Shown: positions 6,903 to 15,252 of the stretch, in pieces
Layout of the letters: each line of letters opens with the position of its first letter
Numbering within the stretch: the first letter of the stretch is position 1
From: Desulfococcaceae bacterium HSG8
GTDB taxonomy: Bacteria > Desulfobacterota > Desulfobacteria > Desulfobacterales > 4be13
DNA length: 33,047 nt
Direction: 5' to 3'
Assembly (NCBI GenBank): GCA_030378015.1
Contig: JAUCGG010000038.1
Span: 1 to 33,047, forward strand
Notes under the pieces: model-generated
The model's database searches: none
Seen by the model: only the letters and a program-made list of their open reading frames with translations
What the model was told of the DNA's origin: nothing
Position numbers and translations under genes: made by a program

Positions 6903-9140
6903 CTAAAGGTTCTCGCCCTCTTTTTTTCCTTCTTCCTCTGCTACTGCCTCTTCTGTTGCTGCTTCCCCTGCTACTGCTTCTTCCTCTTCTGTTGCTGCTT
7001 CCCCTGCTACTGCTTCTTCCTCTTCTGTTGCTGCTTCCCCTGCTACTGCTACTGCCTCTTCTGTTGCTGCTTCCTCTGCTACTACTGCTTCTTCTTCTGT
7101 TGCTGCTTCCTCTGCTACTGCTTCCTCTTCTGTTGCTGCTTCCTCTTCTGTTGCTGCTTCCTCTTCTGTTGCTGCTTCCTCTTCTGTTGCTGCTTCCTCT
7201 GCTACTGCTTCTTCTTCTGTTGCTGCTTCCTCTGCTACTGCTTCCTCTTCTGTTGCTGCTTCCTCTGCTGCTGCTTCCTCTGCTACTGCTTCCTCTTCTG
7301 TTGCTGTTTCCTCTTTTTCTTCTTCGCCTTCTCTTAACTTCTCTTGGAGGTTTTCTCTCAGAAGTTCCCCGAAACTTGAAGTCGGCGGCTTCATGTTATC
7401 AATATATTCGCTGAGGAGAGTCTGCTCATCATCCATTTCAAGGCGTTTGACCGACAATCCGATCCGCCTCTCTTCACTGTTGATGTTCATCACCTTGGCA
7501 GTAATGACATCCCCGACATTGAATTTTCCAGCCGGGGTTTTCACTTTTTCCTTGCTGATTTCAGATACATGAACCAGCCCTTCGATCCCTTCTTCCAGTT
7601 CCACAAACACGCCGAAATCAGTGATATTCGTCACCGTGCCCGTGATCTCCCGACCCACTTCATAGCGTTCGGCAACCGTTTCCCAAGGATCAGGATGCAT
7701 CTGCTTTATTCCAAGAGAAAATCTTTCGCTTTCTTTTTCAATATCAAGGACTTTAGCCTGAACGACATCCCCTTTCTTGTAAACTTCCGAGGGATGTTTT
7801 ATACGCTTTGTCCATGAAATGTCAGAAATATGGACAAGTCCGTCAATGCCCTCATCAATACCTATAAACAGTCCGAAGTCAGTGATATTCTTGATTTTAC
7901 CCTCGATAATTGTGCCGACAGGGTATTTTTCACTGATGATATCCCACGGATTCGGAACAGCCTGTTTCATGCCAAGGGATATACGCCTGTTTTCGGGCTT
8001 AATGTCCAGAACAATCGCTTCCACTTCTTCTCCGATGGAAACCATCTTATTCGGGTGCCGGACCTTCCTTGTCCACGACATCTCGGAAACATGGATCAGC
8101 CCCTCGATCCCTTCTTCCAGTTCCACAAATGCACCGTAATCTGTCAGGCTGACAACCTTTCCGGTGATACGGGAGCCTACAGGATATTTGTCCAGAGCTG
8201 TTGACCACGGATCATCTGTGAGCTGTTTCATGCCCAGCGAGACTCTTTCATTTTCAATATCCAGGCTGAGAACTTTTACGGTAATCTCATCGCCCACTGA
8301 AAAGAGTTCTGACGGGTGCTTCACGCGCCCCCATGAAATATCCGTAATATGAAGCAGACCATCCACACCCCCGAGATCAACAAACACGCCGTATTCAGTA
8401 ATGTTTTTGACGATGCCGTCAACCACTTTACCTTCGTGTATGGCTTCCAGAGTAGCGGTTCTTACTGCCTCCCGTTCCTCTTCAAGGATCGCCCGCCGGG
8501 ACAGAACGATATTGCTTCGCTTCCTGTTATACTTCAGGATTTTGAATGAGAATGTCTGTCCGACCATTTCATCAAGATTACGAATGGGACGCAGATCTGC
8601 CTGGGAACCTGGCAGAAAGGCCGGAACGCCGATATCCACAGAAAAACCACCTTTTACACGGCTCAGAATTACACCCTCGACAGTTCCGTTATCATCATGG
8701 GCCCGCTTGATTTCGTCCCATATCTTTACCTTGGCTGCTTTTTCCTTGGAAAGGATAACAACTTCTTCTTCCTCATCCCAGAATTCGACCATCACCTCTA
8801 CCTGGTCGCCTACGCTCGCTTCGGTATTCCCTGCTTCATTCGCGAATTCCTGAATGGGAATCTGCCCCTCGGATTTGTACCCGATATCAACAAGGACATG
8901 CTCCTTGTCAACTGAGATAACCCTGCCGGTGACAACCTCTCCCTCGGCAAAGCGTTTGAAACTCTCCTCGTACATATCCATCAGGCTTTCCATACTGCCA
9001 TCCGGATCCGGCTCTTGGATATCATCATCCGACGGATCATCATACATTTCATCTGATTCCGACATCCCGTTTTGAGCGATAATTGCTCCGTTCAATGAAT
9101 TTTCCTGCCCGATTTCATCATTTTTTATAACATCTTCCAT
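6903..9140 (-). CDS. rpsA: 30S ribosomal protein S1 with long acidic repeat tail
   Basis: This 745-residue S1 protein binds mRNA at the 30S platform. Six S1 OB-fold domains can be read in order, beginning near residues 66 (EVVTGRVISVDKEHVLVDIG), 153, 238, 324, 410 and 497; domains 3-6 have the classic YGVFV/FGVFVELEEGIEGLVHVSEIS core and SLGMKQL ends. After residue ~600 the protein becomes an Ala/Glu/Thr/Val repeat (EEAATEEEAVA variants) for ~135 residues, ending GKKEGENL. Typical S1 is ~555-580 aa, so the tail is the oddity. GGGGG upstream of ATG 9140 is a strong ribosome site. cmk lies upstream on the same strand, as in many proteobacteria. Confidence 0.97.
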   Translation of the reverse strand: MEDVIKNDEIGQENSLNGAIIAQNGMSESDEMYDDPSDDDIQEPDPDGSMESLMDMYEESFKRFAEGEVVTGRVISVDKEHVLVDIGYKSEGQIPIQEFANEAGNTEASVGDQVEVMVEFWDEEEEVVILSKEKAAKVKIWDEIKRAHDDNGTVEGVILSRVKGGFSVDIGVPAFLPGSQADLRPIRNLDEMVGQTFSFKILKYNRKRSNIVLSRRAILEEEREAVRTATLEAIHEGKVVDGIVKNITEYGVFVDLGGVDGLLHITDISWGRVKHPSELFSVGDEITVKVLSLDIENERVSLGMKQLTDDPWSTALDKYPVGSRITGKVVSLTDYGAFVELEEGIEGLIHVSEMSWTRKVRHPNKMVSIGEEVEAIVLDIKPENRRISLGMKQAVPNPWDIISEKYPVGTIIEGKIKNITDFGLFIGIDEGIDGLVHISDISWTKRIKHPSEVYKKGDVVQAKVLDIEKESERFSLGIKQMHPDPWETVAERYEVGREITGTVTNITDFGVFVELEEGIEGLVHVSEISKEKVKTPAGKFNVGDVITAKVMNINSEERRIGLSVKRLEMDDEQTLLSEYIDNMKPPTSSFGELLRENLQEKLREGEEEKEETATEEEAVAEEAAAEEAATEEEAVAEEAATEEEAVAEEAATEEEAATEEEAATEEEAATEEEAVAEEAATEEEAVVAEEAATEEAVAVAGEAATEEEEAVAGEAATEEEEAVAGEAATEEAVAEEEGKKEGENL
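6915..7320 (-). repeat. Tandem coding repeat in the rpsA 3' end
   Basis: On the plus strand the DNA is a run of CTTCCTCTGCTACTGCTTC and CTTCCTCTTCTGTTGCTG units (15-33 bp, all multiples of three). They translate on the minus strand as Glu/Ala-rich blocks. Unit order is irregular, as expected from replication slippage or unequal exchange; the frame is kept throughout. Confidence 0.9.
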
Positions 9141-9293
9141 TAAAAATTATATCCCCCTTGGCCTGATTTTATGCAGCTATCTTTCAATTTATTAAGATAG
9201 CATAAACACAGAATTATAACAATATAGTTTGGTAAAAGCAACAATTAATTTCATCTGAATACATTTTTAATACAAGAAAGCATCTGTGCATTC

Positions 9294-9364
9294 TGAAAAG
9301 CCGGGTTTTTATCTGTTTTAACTGAGAATATTTTCACGATCCGGGGTGAAAAACCCGGCTTTTT
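9294..9364. terminator. Inverted repeat between cmk and rpsA
   Basis: AAAAGCCGGGTTTTT at 9296-9310 and AAAAACCCGGCTTTTTA at 9347-9363 form a strong GC stem with a ~36-nt loop and T-rich ends on both strands. It could end cmk transcription or be another small inverted repeat. No promoter was identified with confidence in 9141-9290, which is AT-rich. Confidence 0.5.
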
Positions 9365-9371
9365 ATAAGCG

Positions 9372-9498
9372 TTTAGGTGATTTCCAATAAAAAACATACC
9401 AGATCGAAGTTTGTAGTTCCGCCTTCAGGCGGCTTAACACCGCCTAAAGGCGGAACTACAAACCGCACTTGGTATATTCTTTTCTGGAAATCACCTTA
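9372..9498. repeat. MITE-like element, family B copy 2
   Basis: A 127-bp copy with ends TTTAGGTGATTTCC and GGAAATCACCTTA, ACATACCA/TGGTATATTC inside them, and an inner palindrome of GTTCCGCCTTCAGGCGG and CCGCCTAAAGGCGGAAC. The right end lies within the cmk reading frame and encodes its last 12 residues. The inner motif GTAGTTCCGCCTTTAGGCGG recurs at 24043-24062. Confidence 0.85.
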
Positions 9499-10148
9499 AT
9501 ATAAGAAAGCATCTGTTCCACAACCTCTTGGGCAGAAAAATCAGTGGAATCTATAATGATGGCATCCATAGCCGGATTCAGAGGAGCTATCTCCCTAGTG
9601 CTGTCCCTTTCATCCCTCTGTCTCATATCTTTTTCAACCTCTTCAAGGGTCTGGCCAGTATCGGATTCCGATTCTTTGTGACGCCTTGCCGCTCTGATTT
9701 TACAGGATGCATCCAGAAAAAATTTCATATCTGCATCCGGGAAAACGACCGTTCCCATATCGCGTCCCTCAAATACAGTTCCTTTTTCTTTGGCCATATC
9801 TCTCTGGATATTAAGAAGATATTTCCTTACCACGGGTCTTGCAGAGACTGCCGAGGCGAGCATGGTGATTTCAGGGGTTCGGATTTCATCAGTGATATCT
9901 GCCTTGCCTGATAAAAGGCGCGTGCCGGTATCATTCCTTATAAAACTCATATTCAGGGTACGGCACAGGTTTTCAAGTCCGTTACCATCGTCCGGGCTTA
10001 TGCCCGCGGACAATGCTTCATAAGCAACACCCCTGTAGAGCGCGCCCGTGTCAATATATCTGTAAGAAAGACGGTCTGCAAGCATCCGGCTGACTGTGGT
10101 TTTTCCAGCGCCGGCAGGGCCGTCTATGGTGATTAGCAGGTTTTTCAT
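9456..10148 (-). CDS. cmk: Cytidylate kinase
   Basis: This NMP kinase converts CMP/dCMP to CDP/dCDP. P-loop GPAGAGKTTVSRML is at residues ~10-23, IDTGALYRG at ~33-41 is the CMP-binding entry, and EGRDMGTVVFPDADMKFFLDAS plus ARRR-type basic residues (RAARRHKE) follow as in the family; RQRDERDSTREIAPL is the conserved lid region. The natural C-terminus seems to be near EQMLSYIK; the last 12 residues (VISRKEYTKCGL) are encoded by the family B repeat. The start codon overlaps the stop of the upstream caspase-like gene (ATGA), suggesting translational coupling. Confidence 0.95.
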   Translation of the reverse strand: MKNLLITIDGPAGAGKTTVSRMLADRLSYRYIDTGALYRGVAYEALSAGISPDDGNGLENLCRTLNMSFIRNDTGTRLLSGKADITDEIRTPEITMLASAVSARPVVRKYLLNIQRDMAKEKGTVFEGRDMGTVVFPDADMKFFLDASCKIRAARRHKESESDTGQTLEEVEKDMRQRDERDSTREIAPLNPAMDAIIIDSTDFSAQEVVEQMLSYIKVISRKEYTKCGL

Positions 10149-10711
10149 AGATTAAAATAAAAATTTCCGATTAAAGATGTTGATTCCCACGGGGTCTGCC
10201 GACGGTTTGTCTTTTCCACAACAGACGCCCGAACCCTCTGAAACATTTCCAATATAGTAATATCAGGCGTTGGCATATATTTCAACAGGACGGATGTATA
10301 AAGACCATTCTTATTGTCCGGACCGTCCGAAGCTGTTTTTCCCGGTGAGGTGGCATACGCTATCAGCGAGCCTGTGGGCGCGCTCATGGAAGCCAGCCCC
10401 CTGCCTTTTGCCTTTCGTGTCCAGCTTCTTTCAAAGGGGTTATCACGGCAGGCATCCAGAATGATGATATTTGTTTTGGTTCCCGCATCCTCCATTTTGG
10501 CAAGGATTCTGCCTGCCTGCACACAATCATATTCCGCATCATTTTCGCTTTTCAGATCAGCGTTGACGGGAATAAGATAATTAACACCTTTGACCTGTAT
10601 GCCATGGCCTGCATAAAAGAACAGACCCACATTGCAGCCTTTGAGTTTTGTCCCGAATTTATCAATTGCTCTTTTCATCTCGCGCTGACTGAGGTTTTCC
10701 TGTCTGTTTTT
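10145..10711 (-). pseudogene. Caspase-like (peptidase C14) protein, N-terminally truncated
   Basis: The catalytic dyad of the caspase/metacaspase fold is visible: His in GLFFYAGHGIQ and Cys in IIILDACRDNPF, followed by GRGLASMSAPTGSLIAYATSPG and the C-terminal NGLYTSVLLKYM...ILEMFQRVR...TPWESTSLIGNFYF. Normal members begin ~50-60 residues earlier with an ALVIGN.xY strand. Here the frame upstream of ATG 10678 continues only as KNRQENLSQRE before a stop at 10712-10714, and no N-terminal strand exists before the next gene. The shortest ORF is 177 aa. I score it as a truncated gene, though the remaining core keeps both catalytic residues and its stop overlaps the cmk start, so it may still be translated. 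Confidence 0.7.
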
Positions 10712-10733
10712 TTATTGTATAGAAATTATAAAA

Positions 10734-10806
10734 TCAGCCTCGGAATCAATTCCGAGGCTGAAGCTACTTTCAGGGTAAGCTTTCAGCCGGAGGATTGATC
10801 CCCGGC
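10734..10806. repeat. REP-like double palindrome
   Basis: A 28-bp palindrome (TCAGCCTCGGAAT, CA, and complement) at 10734-10761 is followed by a second, AGCCGGAGGATTGATCCCCGGCT near 10784-10806. The first matches the sequence after glnS at 2401-2425. It sits between the DUF39 gene and the truncated caspase gene and may have accompanied loss of the caspase N-terminus. Confidence 0.7.
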
Positions 10807-10823
10807 TTCTATTGCGAGTTTTA

Positions 10824-11996
10824 TTAGCGCTCACCCGGCAGCGTAACCTGCGGTTCTCCAAGTAGAAAATCCCCGTCGGAAATCCATTTTTTCAATATGT
10901 CGGCAATCTCACGCGCCTTAACCATACTGGAAAGAGGTACGGTCGGAATCTCCTTGCCGTTAACCTTTATAAATCCGCTTTTCAGTTCCGCATAACTGAC
11001 CTGACCATAGCTTTTTGAAATACCTTGCCCGTAATCATGCCCGTAATCAATAACCTGTGTAAATATTTCCTCATCTGATACAGCCGCGTACTTGGCCATT
11101 TCTTCATTTAATATAGGTATCGGAATACCCAGGCCCACAGAAAGTGAGCATCCGTAACCTTGGATGCTTGCTCCTCTCAGCCATTCGGCACTCATTTGGT
11201 TCAGGTCTCCCATAATAAAAAGGGTCCCGGCAGGTGTGAGCGGAATTCCGTTTTCAGTTCTTTGTACGGAAGGCTTGTGCTGAGTACCATGCCATGTCAC
11301 GTATCCTATACCCCCTCCCAGGAATATCCGGGTTCCGACTCCGATTGTTTTATAGTACGGGTCATTAAACAAAGGGCTTAACTGACCTGCTGAACAGTAG
11401 TTTGCATTCTCTCCCCCGGGTTTCAATGCACCCATATAGGTGTAAACTGTTTTCGGGGTCATATTTATGGCACAGTTATAATTCTGATACCCGTTCCTCG
11501 GATTACATAGAACAGCATAAGGAAGGGTCTCCAGCGATACCTTCTTTTCGATCATCCGGTTCGGATAGCAGGTTGTTCCATAGGCTGTTGCCTTCAGCCA
11601 GACCTTCTTTCCTGCCACCAGGTCTTCGATCACATGACCGCCGCCATAGTTGAATTCTCCCGGATGAACTTTGTTCAATGGGTCATCCTCACAGGGTTCT
11701 GTCGCTCCGACATAGCAATCCACAGCGGCGATTCCTGCATATGCAGGCACGTTGTTCAGCCATACGTGGGAAGCCTTTATTGTGGGAGCCGAATGTCCGA
11801 AATTGATGAAAGCTCCTGAAGAGCACATGGGGGAAAATGTTCCGGTAGTGACGACATCCACATGATTCGCAGCGTCAATCGGCCCTTCATTTTTAACAAT
11901 ATCAATCATTTCTTCTGCTGTCACCACCACAACCTCACCGGATCTGATCTTCTCATTGATTTCCTGATAGGTCTTGTTAATTTTATACGTTTCCAT
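10824..11996 (-). CDS. DUF39 homocysteine biosynthesis protein
   Basis: This 390-residue protein belongs to the DUF39/HcyS family. The Methanosarcina member (MA1821) works with a NIL-ferredoxin partner to turn aspartate semialdehyde and sulfide-derived sulfur into homocysteine, bypassing O-acyl-homoserine routes. Seen here: TTGTFSPMCSSGAFINFGHS near residue 50 with a conserved Cys, HPGEFNYGGGHVIEDLVAG, TAYGTTCYPNR, and FLGGGIGYVTWHGTQH. The C-terminal CBS or ferredoxin extension of some homologues is absent, and no NIL-ferredoxin partner lies next to it. AGGGGA upstream supports ATG 11996. The family is common in sulfate reducers and methanogens. Confidence 0.9.
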   Translation of the reverse strand: METYKINKTYQEINEKIRSGEVVVVTAEEMIDIVKNEGPIDAANHVDVVTTGTFSPMCSSGAFINFGHSAPTIKASHVWLNNVPAYAGIAAVDCYVGATEPCEDDPLNKVHPGEFNYGGGHVIEDLVAGKKVWLKATAYGTTCYPNRMIEKKVSLETLPYAVLCNPRNGYQNYNCAINMTPKTVYTYMGALKPGGENANYCSAGQLSPLFNDPYYKTIGVGTRIFLGGGIGYVTWHGTQHKPSVQRTENGIPLTPAGTLFIMGDLNQMSAEWLRGASIQGYGCSLSVGLGIPIPILNEEMAKYAAVSDEEIFTQVIDYGHDYGQGISKSYGQVSYAELKSGFIKVNGKEIPTVPLSSMVKAREIADILKKWISDGDFLLGEPQVTLPGER

Positions 11997-12042
11997 TCTT
12001 ATCCCCTGTGCTCAACGCGGTAATTGCGAGGCTGCCTCACAT

Positions 12043-13413
12043 TCACCTTAATGACTTTATTTCATTTATTTTATCTGAGACATTATCCTTTATCCAGTGT
12101 GAGTCCCACCATTCGATGGGATTCACAAAGATATTTGATACAAGAACGCCGAAATGGAGGTGATCTCCTCCGGCAAGCCCTGTCAACCCCGTATTACCGA
12201 CGATTTCCCCTCTGGATACAATCTGCCCCTCTTTCACATTAATCCTGCTCAGATGAGAGTAAGTTGTAAACAATCCGAAACCATGATCAATCATTACGCT
12301 TTTACCGTAAATTCCCAGGTATTTTGCCAAAACAACCTTGCCGTTATTGGATGCAGGTACTTCGGCCTTGGAAACAGACGCTATATCAATTCCCATATGA
12401 ACCTGCCGGTCTATTGTTTTTCCGTTATATTTATATTTCCGATGATCGGCAAAGCCGGCCATTCTTTTTCCCGGAAATCTTAAAAATGACCCTTTCCAAT
12501 AGAGGATGTTATCACTCTTCCTGCCCAGTTCGGCGAATGTCTGGTAATTGGATTTCCGAAGCTTATCATTGATCATAAGGAACTGTTCTACCCGGGATGA
12601 CTGGGAATCCTGTATATGGCTTTCAAATTCAGGCATTTTCCAATTCAGGAACTTGTCAGAAATATTGATAGAATCTTCTCTGAATTTTTTACCTTTTACA
12701 TAGTAACGAAACCCTGCACTAGTGATGTTACCTGCATGATCGGTCGCCTTAACAAAAATATCTGTTTCAGGACCCTGCTTGTAATCCAGGGCGATAAGGC
12801 TCATAAAGATATTTGCCTCCTTGGATCCGATAACATCCTTTGCCGAATATCCCGGGAAAAAATTCTCCCCCACATGTACACCGTTGCTGGCACAAGGCTC
12901 GGACAGCTTGTAAATAACCACACCTGACCCGCCCTGGGAGATATTAAGAACATTGTTTAATACATCAATCCCGGGACGTTTTGTATCAATCATGACCTCT
13001 TTTTCAATAAGGGTCTTGTTGCCGTTCCACCACCCTCGCCAGGAATAATCCCTTGCAATAATAAATAAAACAGCTTTACCGTCAAGAATGCCCGATTTTT
13101 TCGGATCAACTGAAATTTTAAAGGATTCTTCTGTTACCTTCTTGCCTCCCAAGAGGCCCTTGGATGGGAAATCTTTTTCAAGCAGCAGATATTCCCTGTC
13201 GCCCTTTAACAAGCCGATCCACACCCGCCGTATGCCGCTCCGGGTATCTGATACTGAAACAGAAATCTCCTTGGACGCACCGATTGATGGAAATTTAAGA
13301 TCCAGGCTTACAGACGGTTTTTCACCTTCCAGTTTTACCGGAAAAATCAATATGAGCGGCAGAATAATAAAAATACATACGCTCAGAATCAACCATAGTT
13401 TTACATTTTTCAT
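12043..13413 (-). CDS. M23-family metallopeptidase, membrane-anchored
   Basis: A 456-residue envelope protein. One N-terminal helix (residues ~6-26, LWLILSVCIFIILPLILIF) anchors it with the rest in the periplasm. Residues ~30-250 are beta-rich, Ig-like repeats (SVSVSDTRSGIRRVWIG and ATDHAGN). The LytM/M23 domain is at ~345-440: RQVHMGIDIAS has the first zinc His and Asp, and GGDHLHFGVLV the HxH motif. Such proteins cut peptidoglycan cross-bridges or act as amidase activators. It lies directly behind the DUF39 gene on the same strand (46-bp gap). The ribosome site is weak. Confidence 0.9.
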   Translation of the reverse strand: MKNVKLWLILSVCIFIILPLILIFPVKLEGEKPSVSLDLKFPSIGASKEISVSVSDTRSGIRRVWIGLLKGDREYLLLEKDFPSKGLLGGKKVTEESFKISVDPKKSGILDGKAVLFIIARDYSWRGWWNGNKTLIEKEVMIDTKRPGIDVLNNVLNISQGGSGVVIYKLSEPCASNGVHVGENFFPGYSAKDVIGSKEANIFMSLIALDYKQGPETDIFVKATDHAGNITSAGFRYYVKGKKFREDSINISDKFLNWKMPEFESHIQDSQSSRVEQFLMINDKLRKSNYQTFAELGRKSDNILYWKGSFLRFPGKRMAGFADHRKYKYNGKTIDRQVHMGIDIASVSKAEVPASNNGKVVLAKYLGIYGKSVMIDHGFGLFTTYSHLSRINVKEGQIVSRGEIVGNTGLTGLAGGDHLHFGVLVSNIFVNPIEWWDSHWIKDNVSDKINEIKSLR

Positions 13414-13816
13414 ATTAATATCAATGGATATGCACCACCTTTCTGTTTGATCTTACTATGGACAATAACAATTAACAGGATGGTAATCAAGGATGTTTTT
13501 TCGTTTCTTGACTTTTAATTGTATAAGCGATAAATAGCAATCAATGTCTGAGTATGTGCATGTCTGAGTACCCGGTTTCAGATAGTAAATATATTTTATC
13601 AATTAAATTTGATTCAACACGCCATGTGGCTGGTATAACAACTTGGAAATTCCCCCCTTTCTTAAAGGGGGGACGAACTTGTAAGTTGCGGTACTAGGCT
13701 CAGATTGAGCCGGATTTGCCGATCCGGCAGGAGCATGGTGTGCCTAAATGAGGGCCATGACAATCAACTGAAACCCATCGGGATTTCCGATGACCATAAA
13801 ACCGAACTGACTTCTG
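13414..13816. other. Divergent intergenic region before kdsA-kdsC
   Basis: This 400-bp gap separates the divergent M23 and kdsA-kdsC genes and should hold promoters for both, but I cannot pinpoint them. A direct repeat GTCTGAGTA occurs twice near 13544-13571, and the family D palindrome lies at 13635-13694. The 13705-13899 open frame is out of phase with kdsA and not convincing. Confidence 0.5.
13635..13694. repeat. Inverted repeat, family D copy
   Basis: ACAACTTGGAAATTCCCCCC, then CTTTCTTAAAG, then GGGGGGACGAACTTGTAAGTTG. The core TCCCCCCTTT / AAAGGGGGGA is perfect; the outer arms pair imperfectly (AACTTGGAAATT vs GAACTTGTAAGTTG). Confidence 0.75.
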
Positions 13817-15169
13817 ATGAAACATATTGTCAAAATAGAAGATATTTCAATCGGACAGGGATTTCCCCTGGTTCTGATCTCAGGGCCGTGTGTAATTGAA
13901 GACTATGACACCACGTTTGAAATTGCCTCGTTCCTCAAAGATGTTACACAAAAATCAGGAATACCTTTCATTTTCAAAGCATCATACGACAAAGCCAATC
14001 GTACCTCCCTGGATTCCTACAGGGGGCCTGGGGTAACACAAGGGCTTGAAATCCTACGGCGTATCAAGGCAGAACTCGGAATCATGGTAATCTCGGATGT
14101 TCACAGGATCAGTGAAGTTGAGCCTGCCGCTGATATTCTTGATATTATTCAGGTTCCGGCTTTTCTATGCAGGCAGACCGACCTGCTTTCAACTGTTGCA
14201 AAAACAGGTAAACCTGTTAATATTAAAAAAGGACAGTTCCTTGCCCCCTGGGATATGGCAAATGTGGTGGAAAAGGTAACTTCTTCGGGAAATAACCGGA
14301 TTCTGATCACGGATCGGGGGACTATGTTCGGATATAATAATCTGGTTGCGGATTTCCGGGGTATAAATATCATGCAGGCGTCCGGATGGCCCGTCATATT
14401 TGACGCGACCCACAGCGTCCAGCTTCCCGGGGGAGCCGGTACAAGTTCAGGAGGACAGCGTGAATTCGCGCCGATTCTTGCCAGGGCAGCAGTGGCCGCA
14501 GGCGCTGACGGTATATTCATGGAGGTCCATAAAGAACCTGACAAGGCTCTATGCGACGGGCCCAATTCACTAAAACTGGATGACGTCGGGGAATTAATTT
14601 CCCAACTCACACGCATTAAAAACATTGTAAAATGCCCATCCGATCAGGCTGCCGAAAAGACTGAATTGCTGAAAAAGATAAAGTTGCTGCTTCTGGATGC
14701 TGACGGTGTCCTGACTGACGGCAGCATCGTTTACAGCGACAGCGGGTCAGAGATCAAGACCTTTAATGTAAAAGACGGCGTTGGGATAAGACTCCTGATG
14801 GCGGCAGGTATAAAAGTGGGAATTGTAACGGGGAGAAGCTCGGACGCACTTTGCCACCGGTGCAGGAATCTCGGTATTGTTCTGTTAGTTGACGGCATAC
14901 GAGATAAAGCTGCTGTGTTGGATCGTATCACAGGGCAGACCAGCATACCTGCACAGAAAATTGCTTTCATGGGAGACGACCTTCCTGATCTCCCTATTAT
15001 GCGGCGGGTGGGACTTTCCATCGCTGTGTCCGATGCTGACAAAGCCGTGATCGAACATGCAGGCATGGTGACAAAAAACAGGGGCGGGGCAGGTGCTGTC
15101 AGAGAAGTCTGCGAAGCAATACTTGATGCCCAGGGACTACGGGAAAAGATAACGGAGCGTTTTCTGTGA
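13817..15169 (+). CDS. kdsA-kdsC: KdsA-KdsC fusion: Kdo-8-phosphate synthase and phosphatase
   Basis: Two successive Kdo-pathway enzymes in one 450-residue chain. Residues ~1-275 are Kdo8P synthase (arabinose-5-P + PEP): LVLISGPCVIED, FKASYDKANRTS, GPGVTQGL, DATHSVQLPG, FMEVHKEPDKALCDGPNSL. Cys in GPC, with His, Glu and Asp of the later motifs, marks the metal-dependent class. Residues ~285-450 are a KdsC-type HAD phosphatase without a cap: LLLLDADGVLTDG (nucleophile Asp), VTGRSS, and FMGDDLPDLPIM. The usual separate kdsA (~280 aa) and kdsC (~170 aa) are adjacent in related genomes, so the fusion probably arose by losing the stop between them. The ribosome site is weak. lptC-A-B follow. Confidence 0.95.
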   Translation: MKHIVKIEDISIGQGFPLVLISGPCVIEDYDTTFEIASFLKDVTQKSGIPFIFKASYDKANRTSLDSYRGPGVTQGLEILRRIKAELGIMVISDVHRISEVEPAADILDIIQVPAFLCRQTDLLSTVAKTGKPVNIKKGQFLAPWDMANVVEKVTSSGNNRILITDRGTMFGYNNLVADFRGINIMQASGWPVIFDATHSVQLPGGAGTSSGGQREFAPILARAAVAAGADGIFMEVHKEPDKALCDGPNSLKLDDVGELISQLTRIKNIVKCPSDQAAEKTELLKKIKLLLLDADGVLTDGSIVYSDSGSEIKTFNVKDGVGIRLLMAAGIKVGIVTGRSSDALCHRCRNLGIVLLVDGIRDKAAVLDRITGQTSIPAQKIAFMGDDLPDLPIMRRVGLSIAVSDADKAVIEHAGMVTKNRGGAGAVREVCEAILDAQGLREKITERFL

Positions 15170-15237
15170 GATATTTACGATTTACGATTTACGATCGGAC
15201 GGGACATAAAATCGTAAATCATAAATCGTAAATCATA
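15170..15237. repeat. Heptamer array forming a hairpin (TTTACGA)
   Basis: Directly after the kdsA-kdsC stop, ATTTACG/ATTTACG heptamers are followed by a 15-nt spacer and the complementary AATCGTAAATCATAAATCG units. The two halves would form a long stem. It sits just before the lptC ribosome site. It belongs to the class of 7-bp arrays also seen at 20591, 26691, 27790 and 28320. Confidence 0.85.
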
Positions 15238-15252
15238 TAAGGGGATTTTAAG

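Noticed and set aside
6851-7414. Plus-strand open frame encoding an almost pure Leu/Pro protein
   Set aside because: It is the antisense reading of the rpsA acidic tail repeat; the composition follows directly from the CTTCCTCTG units.
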